A stretch of DNA of 64,000 bases from Undaria pinnatifida (lineage: Eukaryota; Sar; Phaeophyceae; Laminariales; Alariaceae): NCBI GenBank assembly GCA_012845835.1, contig JABAKD010000009.1, positions 11,703,455 through 11,767,454 on the forward strand. The letters are read 5' to 3'. A model generated the notes under the pieces. That model was given only the letters and a program-made list of their open reading frames with translations, was not told the origin of the DNA and did no database searches. Made by a program: the position numbers and the translations under genes. Shown here in pieces: positions 12,791-24,204 of this stretch. The stretch's first letter is position 1. Each line of letters begins with the position of its first letter.

Positions 12791-13179
12791 TCCATCGCGC
12801 AAAACCCCCAACAGTTTCCATGCGAGTCGTCCTGGTCCTGACACTGCGTCATATTTGGTCCCCACATTGCACGTAAAACAAAGTCTGCTTGTTGTGAATA
12901 GCTATTTATGGGTGATTCTGGTGCCACTTTCCCGCCGACAATGCACGCCTTCCGGAACGGTTTAGGCCCTCCTCCTCGCAGACCAATCGTCTGTTGGTAA
13001 GATTTTTTTTTTCGGCAAAGTCAACCATGGGGGCACAGACGCCCCCTCCCGCCCCACCCTTGTTGCCAACAGTACGGGGCGGCTGTCCTCTAACCCCCCC
13101 ACCCCCCACCCCCGCCATTGCCTAAAGGCATGTCTGGGTCAACGACCTTGGCAGGTCTGCAGCGCCAAAACTCCCTACT

Positions 13180-13260
13180 CCTCCTCCCCCCCCCCCCGCG
13201 CCCCTGCCTCGCCCCCCTCCTCCTCCTCCTCCTCCTCCTCCTCTTTCTCCTCCTCGTGTT
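13180..13260 (+). repeat. CTC triplet and C-run tract
   Basis: Long C runs and CTC repeats. A short ATGCCATCCATGACTGGA duplication follows at 13271-13314. Confidence 0.8.
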
Positions 13261-13799
13261 AAACCTCAGCATGCCATCCATGACTGGAAACCTCAACATG
13301 CCATCCATGACTGGACCCTCCACTCCCTCGACCTCCAGCCCCAATCCCCCGTACAACGCAGCCCAGAAGTAGCTTCTCCATTTTCCGCCTTGTTAGCGGA
13401 GCCCAACAGACGTGCGTGCGCCACTGACACTACCACCAAAAAGGTTCATCGCCAACGACAGTGAGCCAGCTTCTTTTTCTTTTCTGTACATCCTACGTAT
13501 CATCACGCGATAGCTACCACCCACCCCCACCTTGCCGGGCTCCCCTTCTACCCGAGTGAAGCCATAGGTAAGCCTCGACGCATACTTGCCACCGCACGCA
13601 CGGCGAACAGGGCCATCGCAGGCTTACCTAACTTTCGCTGCCAAAAAAATGAACACGTACCACGCGGACGATCAAAGTGTCCTCCCCCCCCCCGAAAAAA
13701 AAACATACGACCTATATTTCCGAAGCCATCAAAGTAACCTATGGAGACGCACGTCTAGCAACGCCGGCCGCAGAACCCATACACGTAGATGTTTGATGA

Positions 13800-14175
13800 T
13801 GTTTTCATCCGGGTACAAGAGAGGTGTACCCCGTCGGGTACCTAGGGCAAACGGTTTCCCGGACTTCTCCCAGAGGTACCATCGGGTACCCGGTTTTTCA
13901 GGCTCGTGAACCCGGGTGGGGCGGGTACCCTCGGGTACCCGGACAGCATTCAGCTGGTAGGGCAGGCTTAGGGGGCGTCTGTCGGTAAATCCGCGTGTGT
14001 GTGCGTGTTGGGGATCCTGACAGTAAAAACAAAGTGTTTGGATGTATCGTGAGGGGTATCGACCGGGGATGAGTAAATAATCGGGTACTCGGTACCCGGG
14101 TACTCGGCACCCGGGTATTCGGCACCCGGGTACAGCTATATGGCCGGTATTGGGTTCTATCCGCACCCGAACGGG
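13800..14175. repeat. CGGGTACC-rich degenerate minisatellite
   Basis: Many short palindromic CGGGTACCCG-like units, ending in a 15-bp tandem of CGGGTACTCGGCACC (about 14080-14130). The 151-codon minus frame here is rich in VPGYRVP repeats and is not taken as a gene. Confidence 0.7.
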
Positions 14176-14188
14176 TAGCCACAATTCC

Positions 14189-14243
14189 GGGTTGTTGTTG
14201 TTGTTGTCACATTAACTTGCATAATAAAGTCCGTGGCCGGGTG
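14189..14243 (+). repeat. R7 fragment
   Basis: (GTT)n followed by CACATTAACTTGCATAATAA and AGTCCGTGGCCG, matching the arms at 20.88 and 22.95 kb. Confidence 0.65.
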
Positions 14244-14729
14244 TTAGTACTCTGGTAGTACGCGAACGGGATAAATATGACGTTCCCGCGCCGTTTGAGC
14301 ATGGCCTCCCAAAAACCCGCCACTCCCACCACCACCACCCCCTTCTTCGCCTCCCTTTACCCCGTGACAAGTTTTTTTGTTCAGAATTGCAAGGTTCCCC
14401 TGCGGGGTGTGGTTGGCATTAAAATCCCGGGGGTGTCTTGACTTGAAAAGGGGGAACACTGTGATAGCGTTTCCCATGAACAACACTTCGAAGCATGAGC
14501 TATTAAAAAACTCTAAAAAACTCCACAAAAGAAATTAGCCAAGGAGCCAAGGCGCAAGCGACCCGGCAAGTAACACCGACCAGCCCAGACTAGTGTATAG
14601 TATAGCTTGGCCTATATCTGCGAATAAATCTCTTCCTCCAGCTGCTGCATGCCCCCGGTGCGTTCCGGTTCATTCCTCCTCCACGTTTACTCCGGTTCAT
14701 TCTGAGTGTACCGACCCAGTGAAAATGGT

Positions 14730-14820
14730 TATTTGTCCCCCCCCCCCCCCCTCCCCCCCTCCCCTCCCCCTTCCCCCCCCCCCCTTCGCCTTTCCCCCTG
14801 CCCCCCTCCCCCTCCCCTGA
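14730..14820 (+). repeat. Poly-C / CCCCT tract
   Basis: About 90 bases of C runs with a few T. No coding or regulatory reading is supported. Confidence 0.85.
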
Positions 14821-15294
14821 AAATTAAAGGAGTGGGTAGAGTAGTCGATCAGTGTTAGTAACAAGCTGAAACATGCGCTGGCTGTGCATTGTCAGATGGG
14901 AAGCGAAACAATTTTCAAACATAGCGGTATGTCACTACACAGTATATTTAAAGAGAGGTTCGAACAGACCACGGGGTTAGAGGAATAACAATAGGATGAT
15001 AAACCTTGGCTGTGCTTCCTTTTTTTGAAAGTATACGATTCGCGCGAACTGGCTCCAAGACACTCGTGATTTTCCACTTCCGCAGGAGGCGAGATGGTGA
15101 GTGCTGCTGTAGGCGGTAACCCTGCCGGGGATGGCAGCAAAAAAAAAAAGTCATGATGACGATAACAACGATACAGAGCCACCCCACGCTATGATAGGGT
15201 TATTTATAATGGCACTTTTTTGGAGCAAAACGTTTCTGAGGTTCTGACCCAAAGTGTAAGAAGACTTCTATCGGTTAGTATTATGATCCTTTTA

Positions 15295-15713
15295 GACGCG
15301 TGCTGCGATAGCGAGGTATGCCTTTTTCTTTTTTTTTGTTCCGAATGACGGAGCTCCTTAAATAACTCAAAATCGTCGGAAAATACGCCCCCCCTTTTTT
15401 TTTGCATGATTTTCTCGTTGTGTGCCTAGGCCCTCCGTCATCTCTTTCTTGATACTTTCTTGTAATCTAAATATATAATTTTTTCTAATTTTTTAGTACT
15501 CGTATTGACTATTTGTTTCAAGATATAAAAACTAAATTATAAAAAGGAAAACAAGCAAAGCAATTGAAAAGGTGTCTTTCATCCCGGTTCTATAGAGCAG
15601 TTTTGATTTTTCTCCAAGAAATCAGTTTTTTTGGGAGAGGTCTTAAGCTCCCAAATTGAGGGGTAGTATTAGAAAAAAAAACAACGGTGCACCTCTATAT
15701 CGTAGCACGCGTC
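15295..15713. mobile_element. MITE family A, copy 1
   Basis: The left end GACGCGTGCTGCGATAGCGA pairs with the right end, whose complement reads GACGCGTGCTACGATATAGA. Both sides carry TTTA (15291-15294 and 15714-15717), a 4-bp target duplication. The interior has GACGGAGCTCCTTAA and GAGGTCTTAAGCTCC, shared with copies 2 and 3. No ORF of note. Confidence 0.75.
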
Positions 15714-15739
15714 TTTAAGAGTACGTTTGTTTTAGGACT

Positions 15740-15905
15740 ACGAGTAGCGAAATGGAAACAGTGGTCGGGCTGCGCGACCGAATGTCTTCCGAATTCATGT
15801 TTCGGGTGATGATGGATGATGGATGATGTTAGTATTGATGAGCTTCTCATGTCAGGAGCTCAGAAATCCTTAGAATCTGCTGCACCCTTCGCGCATGGGA
15901 TCACT
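15740..15905 (+). repeat. R6 copy
   Basis: GGGCTGCGCGACCGAATG, TTTCGGGTGATGATGGATGA and GAATCTGCTGCACCC appear in order, starting just after MITE A copy 1. Confidence 0.65.
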
Positions 15906-15949
15906 CTACACATTCATCTCATACTCGTCTATAGACTAAACTATTAAAT

Positions 15950-17180
15950 CGTTTTGGGACTGGTCGGTGTTTGCTTGCGGGGTTACTTGTGCCATGTGGC
16001 TAATGGCTTTTCCTTTCAGTTTTTACTAGAAGAGTCTTGTCCCCATTTTCGACTTGAGACACACCCGGGGTTTCAAGCCAACCGCATCCCGAAGAGAAGG
16101 CTTTTTTACTCTGGAGTATATCAATGCCATCGACAGATACGAGTAAAACACGCAGTTTCCTCTCCTCGATCGCCTTCTCGAACATCTCTCCTTGTCTACC
16201 ACTAAAACTTGTTGTCTACTGTCTACTACTCTTGAAACAAAAAAACGTGTATACCGGAACCGCGATGATAACATTTGATTGGTAAACCGCTGCTTTTCTT
16301 GTTTGTAAGGGAGTGCCCTCCGTAGAAGGATAGTTTATAGATTCGACGTGAAACCATGTCATGGTTGAGGTGATACCACGTGACAGTAGATGTCACATTC
16401 ACGTCAAGGCCATCATAGATGGGCCATAATGTAGGTGACGATGATGGGACAAGCAGGACGCCCCTCATCTCACTACCTGCTCTACCTGCTCTACCCTGCC
16501 CTATCGTGCCTAGGCCTGTTTTGCCTGTCTTTTAGAGTTTAATGTAGAGGAAACAATGTAAAAGCTTTTGAGTCTATCCATTTAGCCATGAGGAGAGACC
16601 AAACAAGGGCACCAGAACCCATGAGGGGCACGCTTCCCAACACCGACCAACCACGCATCCCCCATTCGGAGTACCACTACAATTGACGTCGTCGGATCAG
16701 TGAACGTGTCGACCTTGGGCTTGCGCAACCTCCTCCCCGGTGCTCTTCTCGCGTTGCTATTCATCGTATACCTCCGGGTTGGCTTATCCCAACAACCCGG
16801 CGACGCATACACCCGCCCGTCAATGTAACCGTAGCGTGTGCAAGATGTAGTATCATGCAGTGTCATGTATATGTGTATGGTGTGGGTCTATACGTCGTAC
16901 CTGGTATATATATATATATATATATTTTGGTTCGCCATCCGACATTGTGTAGCATGTAGAACGTACCTGGTATATCGTACGCACGTCAGGGTGCCGCCGC
17001 CGCTGTCGGCGTCTGCCTTTCTTTCTCGATTATGTTTGCCCTGTCTGGTCATTGATGCACACGCGCACACGTACTGGAAAGGCGAGAAGACATGCAGCGA
17101 TTAGAGTAAAAGAACACGAAAATGTACCAGGGAGGGTAGACTATTCGTGTGTAATAAACATAGTAGTCGGGTTGTGTTAT
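15950..17180. other. Intergenic, no gene seen
   Basis: Contains a (TA)n run at 16906-16926 between two TACCTGGT sites and a short CTACCTGCT repeat near 16480. Frames are under 95 codons. Confidence 0.6.
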
Positions 17181-17525
17181 TTTTTGTTTTTCTTTTTATT
17201 ATCGTCGCTTTTACTCTCCAGCTCACCAACTCGTGAGAGGTTTCACTTTACCCTCGGTAACCTTTTGAACAAGGTCATGCCGTGGTCACAGGCGTCTTCC
17301 CTCCTCCCCCGATGCATATAGATGCCTTCATTTTTATCACGCACAGGGTTCAGCATTCATGTACTGTACCACTTTACTTTTTCTCAGCTTTTTGTGATCG
17401 TCGATTTTCATCGACTTTTTTCTGCTATGACTAACTCACACGCTCTCTCTTCTTTCTCTCTCCGCTCATCATTTTTTTACGGCAAGAACAAGGCCCTACG
17501 ACCTACGAGTACGAGCACACAAAGT
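17180..17525 (-). mobile_element. SINE copy, inverted, head mostly lost
   Basis: The reverse complement contains GAGAGCGTGTGAGTTAG, GAAAATCGACGA, GCTGAACCCTGTGCGTGATA, AAATGAAGGCA and CGCCTGTGACCACGGC, then GTAAAAGCGACGATAATAAA. This is the same order as in the copy at 47.4 kb. The tRNA head is reduced to a few matches around 17500-17520. Confidence 0.75.
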
Positions 17526-17589
17526 GTGCACTCTGCGGGAGACTCCAAACGCACATTATCGACGCAAGTAGGGACCAGATTCGCCTACT

Positions 17590-17800
17590 AACACTGCTAC
17601 TAGTACTACTACTAGTACTACTACTAGTACTACTACTGCTACTACTACTTCTACTACTGCTACTATTAGTACTACTACTGCTACTGCTACTACTGCTACT
17701 ACTACTACTGCTACTGCTACTACTACTACTAGTAGTACTGCTGCTACCGCTAATACTAGTAATACTAGTAGTAGTACTGCTACCACTACTCCTACTACTA
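17590..17800 (+). repeat. (ACT)n / (GCT)n trinucleotide array
   Basis: CTACTACTAGTACTACTACT and CTACTGCTACTGCTA blocks over about 210 bases. Ser-rich and Val-rich minus-strand frames are artefacts. Confidence 0.9.
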
Positions 17801-17879
17801 CCACTGCTCCACACACAGGGGACGCCTCTGTAGATACTGTAGATACTGTAGATCACACCTGCTTAAAAAACGAGGGCGC

Positions 17880-19090
17880 TGGGACAGCCTTTTTTCGACA
17901 CACCTCTCATCAAAAACGGCCAGAATGAAAAACTAGCCGGAGCGCCGTGATCGCAGGACGATTTAAAAAAAAAAACGTTGAAATACTTTCATTTTTTTTC
18001 TCGCTTTTTAATAAATCTCTTGGTTTCTATTTTTGAAACCAAGTGATGAAAAATGGAAAGAAAAAAAAATGTTTTCTTCTGAATCGACTTGCGATCACAG
18101 CGCTCCGGTTAGTTCAACCATTCTGACAATTTTTTATTCGAGGTCTTTGCTATCCCAATCCCTTGGCATCCTCGTACGATGGAATAATGATTGCAGATGC
18201 GCCGTCGTCATCCGGTGGCGGCAAAATGTGTACGATATCCTACTGCTGCTGCTGCTGCTGTAACATCCTAACGATCGGTGTAAGGTAACTACTAGATATT
18301 AAACTAGGCGGAGGCAATGAACGGTGCTGCTGCTGCTGTTGTTGTCGGTGGTGGTGGTGGTGGTGGTGGTGGTGTTGATATGCTTTCTATGGATTCCTTG
18401 CACACAGCACGGTAAATAAGTAAAATCGTGAAGAAAAATCACGCTCATTACGTCGGCACGCCGTCAGCACCAGTGCCCACCGCCCACCACCTGCACTCAC
18501 AAAAAATCGTGGCGGGTAAGGTCTTTCCGTGAGCAGGGCAGGGCTGAGAGCAGGGAAGGGTTCGTACCGCTCGCCTTACCAGTTGCTGGTATCAGTTATT
18601 ACGGTTGGCCGATTTGCCGAGGTCTGCACCATGCAAACCTCTCCTTGGGGTGGGACAGTGCGAAAAAGAAATAATAGCGTACCCTGTAACCGGTCGGTGG
18701 TGCGGTGTCGCCGCAGGGCACGGTAAATTGTTGCAGTTTGTTCCTACATGCACTCCTTGAAAGAAAAGTGGTAGTGGTGGCGACAGACCGTAAAATGGCG
18801 CATGGTGTGTACATGCATATGCCCGCTGGGTGTCGATGTAATATTTACTTCCTTTTTTCTTTTCTTCTTTTTTTATCCCATTTATGATCCTCGCACTACT
18901 CTTGTGCTCCCTCCCAGTGTAGTGACTCAGATCAGGGGTTACATAGCGGGCCCTTCTTCCCCCTTCCCACCATGCGGTACGCGCCTTCAATGTTTATCGC
19001 GATAATAATTCAGCATTTTTCTTCCCTCGTCGGCTGGCGTCGAATTGTGCCTACTCACCACGCTGCTAGGCGCAAACAGATAGATAGATG
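17880..19090. other. Intergenic, no gene seen
   Basis: Besides the triplet runs there are T- and A-rich tracts at 17965-18072. The 132-codon minus frame (18990-18592) has no recognisable domain. Confidence 0.6.
18240..18375 (+). repeat. CTG and GGT triplet runs
   Basis: (CTG)6-like at 18242-18261, then (GCT)n(GTT)n and (GGT)n at 18325-18373. Confidence 0.85.
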
Positions 19091-19094
19091 TTCA

Positions 19095-19226
19095 TCCTTT
19101 TTTTTCTTTTTGCATATTTATTTGCAACTACATACTATACAAATCCCACCACGGTGAGAATCGAATTTAAGGACCAACGCTATTAATAGTAGTATTCGAG
19201 GGTAACCACTAGACCACCGGGGCGAC
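19095..19226 (-). mobile_element. SINE head, inverted
   Basis: The reverse complement starts CCAGTCGCCCCGGTGGTCTA with A box TGGTCTAGTGG (19205-19215) and a B-like AATTCGATTCT near 19155-19165, then runs into an A-rich tail. Only the tRNA-like head is present. Confidence 0.65.
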
Positions 19227-19319
19227 TGGATCACTGTACCAGGTAATTTGTGTGGGTTATATTTTACTAGAACAGTACTACTGTAGTCTAGACTATTAAT
19301 AGTAACAGTACTGCTGTAT

Positions 19320-19321
19320 TA

Positions 19322-19384
<63 letters not shown>
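19320..19384 (+). repeat. (GTA)n microsatellite
   Basis: About 20 perfect TAG/GTA units between the two SINE copies. Confidence 0.95.
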
Positions 19385-19655
19385 CAAGTGGTGGTGATAG
19401 TATTTTCAGTTATATCATGCTTGTTTGCAAAATCCGACAAAGCGCATCATTCCTGTACGCGTATAGAATGGGAGATCAGAGACCGTTGAAAAATAAAACT
19501 AACTGCCTTGAGACCCTCATCCGTCGTGATCCGCTCGCTCTTGTTTTCGCCGTGCAGGAATCATTTCCCACGTCTACTGCAGTAGTACTGATGCTGTAAA
19601 TCGTTTGGCGCATGGCACAGACAGGGTCCTGTGAAGTGCTACCATAGTATATATG

Positions 19656-19960
19656 TACCGGTCGCCCCGGTGGCATATCAGGTTGTCCTCGAGCCTGGTG
19701 TAGGTCAGTTTCGTGAGTTCGAGCCCCACCGAGTGCATACTCGTATAAATTCGTGGGGACTTTTTCTTGTGCACAAATTGACTTGCGGAAAGCGCGAGAG
19801 CGTGAGTTAGCAAAACTCGATGAAAAATCGACGAGCAGTGGGATTGCTGAACCCTGTGCGCGATAAAAATTGAAGGCAAGAACCGGGGGGAAGAAGGGAC
19901 GACACCTGTGACCACGGCCTGTCCAGAAGCTGGAAAGCAGAAGTGTGCGAAAAAAATATA
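19656..19960 (+). mobile_element. tRNA-derived SINE, most complete copy
   Basis: The head begins CGGTCGCCCCGGTGGCATAT, with A-box-like TGGCATATCAGG (19671-19682) and B box GAGTTCGAGCC (19715-19725), a tRNA-like spacing that would recruit RNA polymerase III. The body contains AGAGCGTGAGTTAGC, TCGACGAGCA, GCTGAACCCTG, AAATTGAAGGCAAG and CACCTGTGACCACGGCCTGT, all found in the same order in the inverted copies at 17.2 and 47.4 kb. No protein is encoded; mobility would depend on a LINE. Confidence 0.8.
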
Positions 19961-20859
19961 CCAGGTATATATTAGTCTATATATATGAAGTGGCATCATT
20001 CTAGTGGGAAGGTTCCAGCGTAAAAGGAAGCAAAACATGACCATCGGCAAATAGAAGAACGCGGCTGAGGTATGCGACTACCCCTTATCTCCTTCGAACA
20101 CGCGCGTGCGCGGGAGAGCATACTTGCCATTTTCCTTCTCCCTCGTTGACACCTCCTTCCCTCGTTACGTCTCGGCGTTGCCAAAGAGGTGCCTTTTTAT
20201 TGAATCAAGGGCGGGCGCGGAGGTGCATCTAAAGCCCTTGCCCCCTGCCGATTTTAGGTGTTGTTGCCTCATTGTATTATTAATAGTATACTGCCAATAC
20301 AAGTACTGTGTGGGAACAATATACGCTATTACTGGAGTCTACCGCTCGTGCGAAAGAACGTTATACTACACAGTCTGAGAGTGCGCTGATGATGGTGTTC
20401 CTTCGTTTGCTCTTTGGCATCTATCTACTGCTCAGCTGCCCATCAGATATGTCTAGACACATCCACGTATACTATGTCCACCCTTTCAGGTCTTCAGGTG
20501 CTACGGTAACAACGGCCAAAAACAGCTACCATTTATTAATAGAAGCAAGCGCGGTCTCACGAACCAACCCGTCTTCAGCAGCAGTGGTGCCGGTCTGGAG
20601 CTCGAGTCATGTTAGACACAACTAACCCCCTGCTTGCATGGTAATTCAGGCACACTGGGTTTAGCTGCCCCTGTCCTACCTAGCGGTCCCTGCTGTGTCG
20701 TGTAGCGGTATATGTAACCGATGTAACCGTCAATTCGGTCAACGCTGCTTTCCCCCTCCGAAACCTCTGAAGACTTAATACCCATTCTGGTATGTTAATA
20801 CGAATGTGTTAAATGCGTTGCTTATGTCGAAACGGTATCCATCGGTCCGCCAGGCAGCA

Positions 20860-21005
20860 CTCCGTAAACATCGCGTTGTTGTTGTTCGCACATTAAATCG
20901 CATAATCAAGTCCGTGGTCACAGGACAGGCTCCAGTCACTCTGGAGCTGAGGAATACCCCAGGGAAAACACACACACAACCCAAGGTGGTACACGCATAT
21001 ATCAC
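20860..21005 (+). repeat. R7 arm (+)
   Basis: GTTGTTGTTCGCACATTAAA, then GTCCGTGGTCACAGGACAGG, CTCCAGTCACTCTGGAGC and GAGGAATACCCCAGGGAAAA. Near-identical to the inverted arm at 22.88-22.99 kb. Confidence 0.8.
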
Positions 21006-21215
21006 AGCTGACGCAATTTATGCCTCCACCAGAAACATATAAAAGTGAAATCGGGAGTCAGTCTACGATGTGCCAGGTCCAGGCCGGTGCATACGTCTCA
21101 CTACTCACGCCTGGAGAAACCAAATATTCCGATTGCCACCCAGGGAAGACTACCACGTATATATTACACGTAGTATCTATCACTACGCATACGCACGACA
21201 GGCATAAGTCAATTG

Positions 21216-21412
21216 GAGAAAAAGAAACAAAGAAAAGAAAAGAAGATAAAGGAAAGGAAAGAAAAGAGAAGAAAAAACGAAACAAGACGAAAAAGGCAAG
21301 CAAAGAGAAGAAAAAAAACAAGAAAAGCAAGAGAAAGACAAGACAGGAAAGCAAGGAAAGAAGAAGAGAAAAAAGAAAAAATAAATAGAAAAAGAAAAGA
21401 AAGAAAAATGTC
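21216..21412 (+). repeat. Homopurine (A/G) tract
   Basis: Nearly 200 bases of A and G with rare C or T, in AAAGAAAAG-like units. Such tracts can form triplex DNA. Lys/Glu-rich frames of up to 122 codons are composition artefacts. Confidence 0.85.
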
Positions 21413-21539
21413 ATACTAGCAGACCCTAGGAACTGGCTAAGGATGGCATTGGGCTAACAGAGGGTATCACGTCCATCATCAATGGCACCTGGAGAGAACG
21501 CAACATGGCGAAGAAGTCAGGGCGGTCTTATGCTATCTT

Positions 21540-22306
21540 GTGATGGCCATTAGAAAGCCCACAACTTTCAATACGATGATGGCCAAACCCAGACTTCAGT
21601 CTCTTGGGCATGGCGCTCCCCCTTCCGCCCCTCCCCCCTTCCTCCCTCTCCCCCTCCCCCCTTCCCCCCTCCCCCAGTCCCCTCCCCGCCCCCCCCCCTT
21701 CCCCCTCCCCCCGGCCGCTTAGAGATGCCAACGGTGGATGACGCTGCCGCAGCCTTCGCGCGTCGCTCTGCAGCTTTGCGTCTCTCCGTTTCATGCCAAT
21801 TCCGCATGAACAACTCGGCTCCCTCCTCTACTCTTCGAAACCATCTGCCAGCCTTCTGAGCAGCCTTTCGCCATCCTTCGAATTTCATTCCAAAAACCGA
21901 CATATCCTCCTTCAGATGATCCATCCAGTCTTTCTCTTGCCCCCCTGAGTAGCCTTTACCCCCAACAAACTCCCCAAACATCACCCTTTGTGGCAGACGC
22001 TCCTCACCCATGCGTGCCACGAATCCCGCAAACAAAATCCTCCGTTTGCGCACCATCACCTCAACGCTCTCGGAATCTGTCTGGGCAAGCGCGTCGGCGT
22101 ACGATAGGGTGTGGGTCGTCGCGCTTCCGTTTCCGCCATCCAAGGCATCGGAGGAGCATGGAGCGGTGAACCCGACGTAGCCTGTCATAGTCAGGCTTCT
22201 TCGGGCTCGCGTAGCCCACCCCGTTTCTCAGGTGCGTTCGGACAGGCATACATACATGGAGACCCCACGGCGGTGGCACTGCTGCATAGTACAAGAAGGG
22301 TGGCAA
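21540..22306 (-). pseudogene. LINE (non-LTR retrotransposon) ORF2 C-terminal fragment
   Basis: On the minus strand the 206-codon frame at 22188-21568 holds RKRRILFAGFVARM, RLPQRVMFGE and KDWMDHLKEDM. This is the conserved block after the reverse transcriptase in LINE polyproteins of stramenopiles. Just upstream, in another frame (to 22306), is LRRVHRSMLLRCLGWRKRK, the preceding block, so there is a frameshift. The end is a Gly/Arg-rich tail coded by a C/T-rich run (21614-21716). No palm motifs are present, so this is a 5'-truncated dead copy, as is usual for LINEs. Confidence 0.75.
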
Positions 22307-22548
22307 AACAGTATCGTATCACGCGAGCGTTAGAACGAACGTGGATCAAAGTTAGTTAGTTATAGATAAGGGAAAGACTCCGATACAAACTCACGGCTGA
22401 CGTCCTTGAAATATTTTTTTATAAATACCCTCAGAGAGGTGTGCGTGATAGATCTAGATTGTATATCTATTATTGCCATCTTTGCCCTCGCAATAACATG
22501 TACAGCACTATAGGGGTCCCCCCAGTGAGGCGGCCACGTGTGCCACAG

Positions 22549-22868
22549 CAACATGACCGCCTTATTGGGGGAAGCCGCCTTGTTTATTCCCGGTTATGAG
22601 TGAGTGCGATTCCCAAGTCGCGCCGTTAAGCGATTTTGACCGCCTTGTATAGGGTTGCCGCCTTATATGGGGGTACCGCCTTATTGGGGGATACCGCCTT
22701 ATATAACGGTGCCGCCTTGTATGGGGATACCGCCTTGTTGGGGGACCCCCATACCGCCTTATACGGGTGCCGCCTTATATGGGGATACCGCCTCGTTGGG
22801 GGACCCCCATACCGCCATATATAGAGGTGCCGCCTTACATGGGGATATCGCCTTATTGGGGGGTCCCT
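22549..22868 (+). repeat. GGGGATACCGCCTTAT minisatellite
   Basis: Roughly 15-20 degenerate units of about 15-16 bp built on CCGCCTTATATGGGGATA, with a higher-order unit GTTGGGGGACCCCCATACCG repeated near 22738 and 22795. It sits between the R7 arms. Confidence 0.85.
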
Positions 22869-22879
22869 ACTATGCTGTA

Positions 22880-23045
22880 TATGCGTTTTGTGTTTTTTCT
22901 CTGGGGTATTCCTCGGCTCCAGAGTGACTGGAGCCTGTCCTGTGACCACGGACTTGATTATGCGAGTTAATGTGGGAATAGCAACAACAACAACAGCAAC
23001 AATATGTTTTCGACTGTTGGCGCTAACACTGCACGTTGTCGGATG
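22880..23045 (-). repeat. R7 arm (-)
   Basis: Inverted partner of 20860-21005 over at least 110 bp. The two arms flank about 1.9 kb holding the LINE fragment and the GGGGATACCGCC minisatellite, as the ends of one TIR element would. Confidence 0.8.
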
Positions 23046-23140
23046 GCAAATAAACGGTAGTTATGACTGATAGTATAGATAGATGCGGTTCTTCAAAGCT
23101 GCAACAGGAAAAGGGAGCGATTATACACAAGATAGTCCTA

Positions 23141-23640
23141 TTATATTATAAAAATAAAACAAGGCTCCAGCTGTGAGATCCAAGATTTCGTCGAAACTCA
23201 TCTGTGCAAGCTGTGTGTGATACTTCGATCGCGCGTATATTACTTGGGGTGTGTCCTCATTAAGGATATAGGTCGGCGATTCCCCTTTAGAAGTACAATA
23301 GTGTAGCTCGCGTAGGAACCCAGTAGACCCAAGTAGCCCACTCCAAAAGTTAACCCACACTATAACACTTATTGTTTCATGCATACTGAATTCCACAGAT
23401 GGATATCTGGTTTTGTCCCCCTCGATACGGGTTATACAGTTTCCGCGCGCAGAACAAGGTTAAACGCCTCAGTCCTGTTGACCCTGGTATCAGCAGGGGA
23501 GTCACCGACCTGTATCCTTCACAAGGGTACACGTACACACACCCCGTAACACGCGCGATCGAAGTATCACACGCAGCTTGCAAAGCTGAGTTTTGATCAA
23601 AATACCTTTTTGGTCGATCTCACAGCTGAAGTGCATTTTT
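23141..23640. repeat. Foldback structure of two R1 arms
   Basis: A plus-strand arm (23141-23335) and a minus-strand arm (about 23400-23640) face each other across roughly 100 bases. Both contain GATACTTCGATCGCGCGT and AGGTCGG(C/T)GA. The arms could form a hairpin about 200 bp long with mismatches, so R1 is probably the terminal repeat of a foldback or TIR transposon. Confidence 0.7.
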
Positions 23641-23829
23641 TCATTTTTTTGAATAGTACAGCTTGTACCCAGCAGGGGCAACGTCCTACAAACATCAGAG
23701 TAGTAGTATCTACAATTATGTCCGGAAATATAAGCAACCTATGGCGGTTCATATTGAAAAAAAACGTTGCTTATATTTATTTTCCAGAGATGGTGGTATG
23801 ATGTACCTCAAACCTCACACCACGCATAA

Positions 23830-24200
23830 TAGAAGGTTAATGTTTTATGGCTTAGTTTGAGTAAGCTATTGGTTAATGCTGTAAGGCTTAGTTTTGGATA
23901 AGCTATTGGTTAACCTTTTGCAAGTGGTCAAACAGACTAATACCCCACTAATACCTTAAAAAATGGCGTCGTCGGCAGGACCATGTTTTTTTGGGTCATG
24001 GGTTCGAGTCCCACATCCACCATAATAATCTCTTTCATACTTTCCCCATCATCTCGAACTTGAAAAACACTCTCTCCGGTATCCCCAGGAAATGAAACCG
24101 TTTGGATATTGACAGGTCCGCCTGTATATCCGGCCGACCTGCTATCCCGTTCAGGGGAAAAGAGTGTTATACGGCTAATAATACCCCACTAATTCCTCAA
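23830..24200 (+). repeat. Dispersed repeat R3 copies
   Basis: GGCTTAGTTT..AAGCTATTGGTTAA occurs twice, then GTGGTCAAACAGACTAATAC and CCCCACTAATACC. Related minus-strand copies lie at 29560-29645 and 41225-41350. Confidence 0.65.
23954..24025 (+). other. tRNA-like 3' half with perfect B box
   Basis: GGGTTCGAGTCCC followed by CACATCCACC looks like a T arm and acceptor strand, but the matching 5' half (GGTGGAT...) is absent and the body does not match the SINE family. Probably a tRNA-derived relic, not a tRNA gene. Confidence 0.4.
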
Positions 24201-24204
24201 CATT

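Noticed and set aside
12120..12965. 281-codon plus and 240-codon minus Pro/Gly/Ala-rich frames
   Set aside because: Both strands are open over a CCATCACC and C-rich tract; composition explains them.
13729..14184. 151-codon minus frame with VPGYRVP-type repeats
   Set aside because: Generated by the CGGGTACC minisatellite; no consistent protein repeat outside it.
17503..17856. Poly-Ser and poly-Val minus frames
   Set aside because: Translation of the ACT/GCT triplet array.
21020..21419. Lys/Glu-rich frames of up to 122 codons
   Set aside because: Composition artefact of the homopurine tract.
23954..23973. Link between this GGCGTCGTCGGCAGGAC and the primer site after the 44-kb LTR
   Set aside because: The two are similar in the same orientation, but no LTR precedes the 23.95-kb copy and the tRNA-like sequence next to it does not complement the primer site.
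23954..24025. A functional tRNA gene
   Set aside because: Good B box and acceptor-like end but no 5' half able to pair; no cloverleaf can be drawn.
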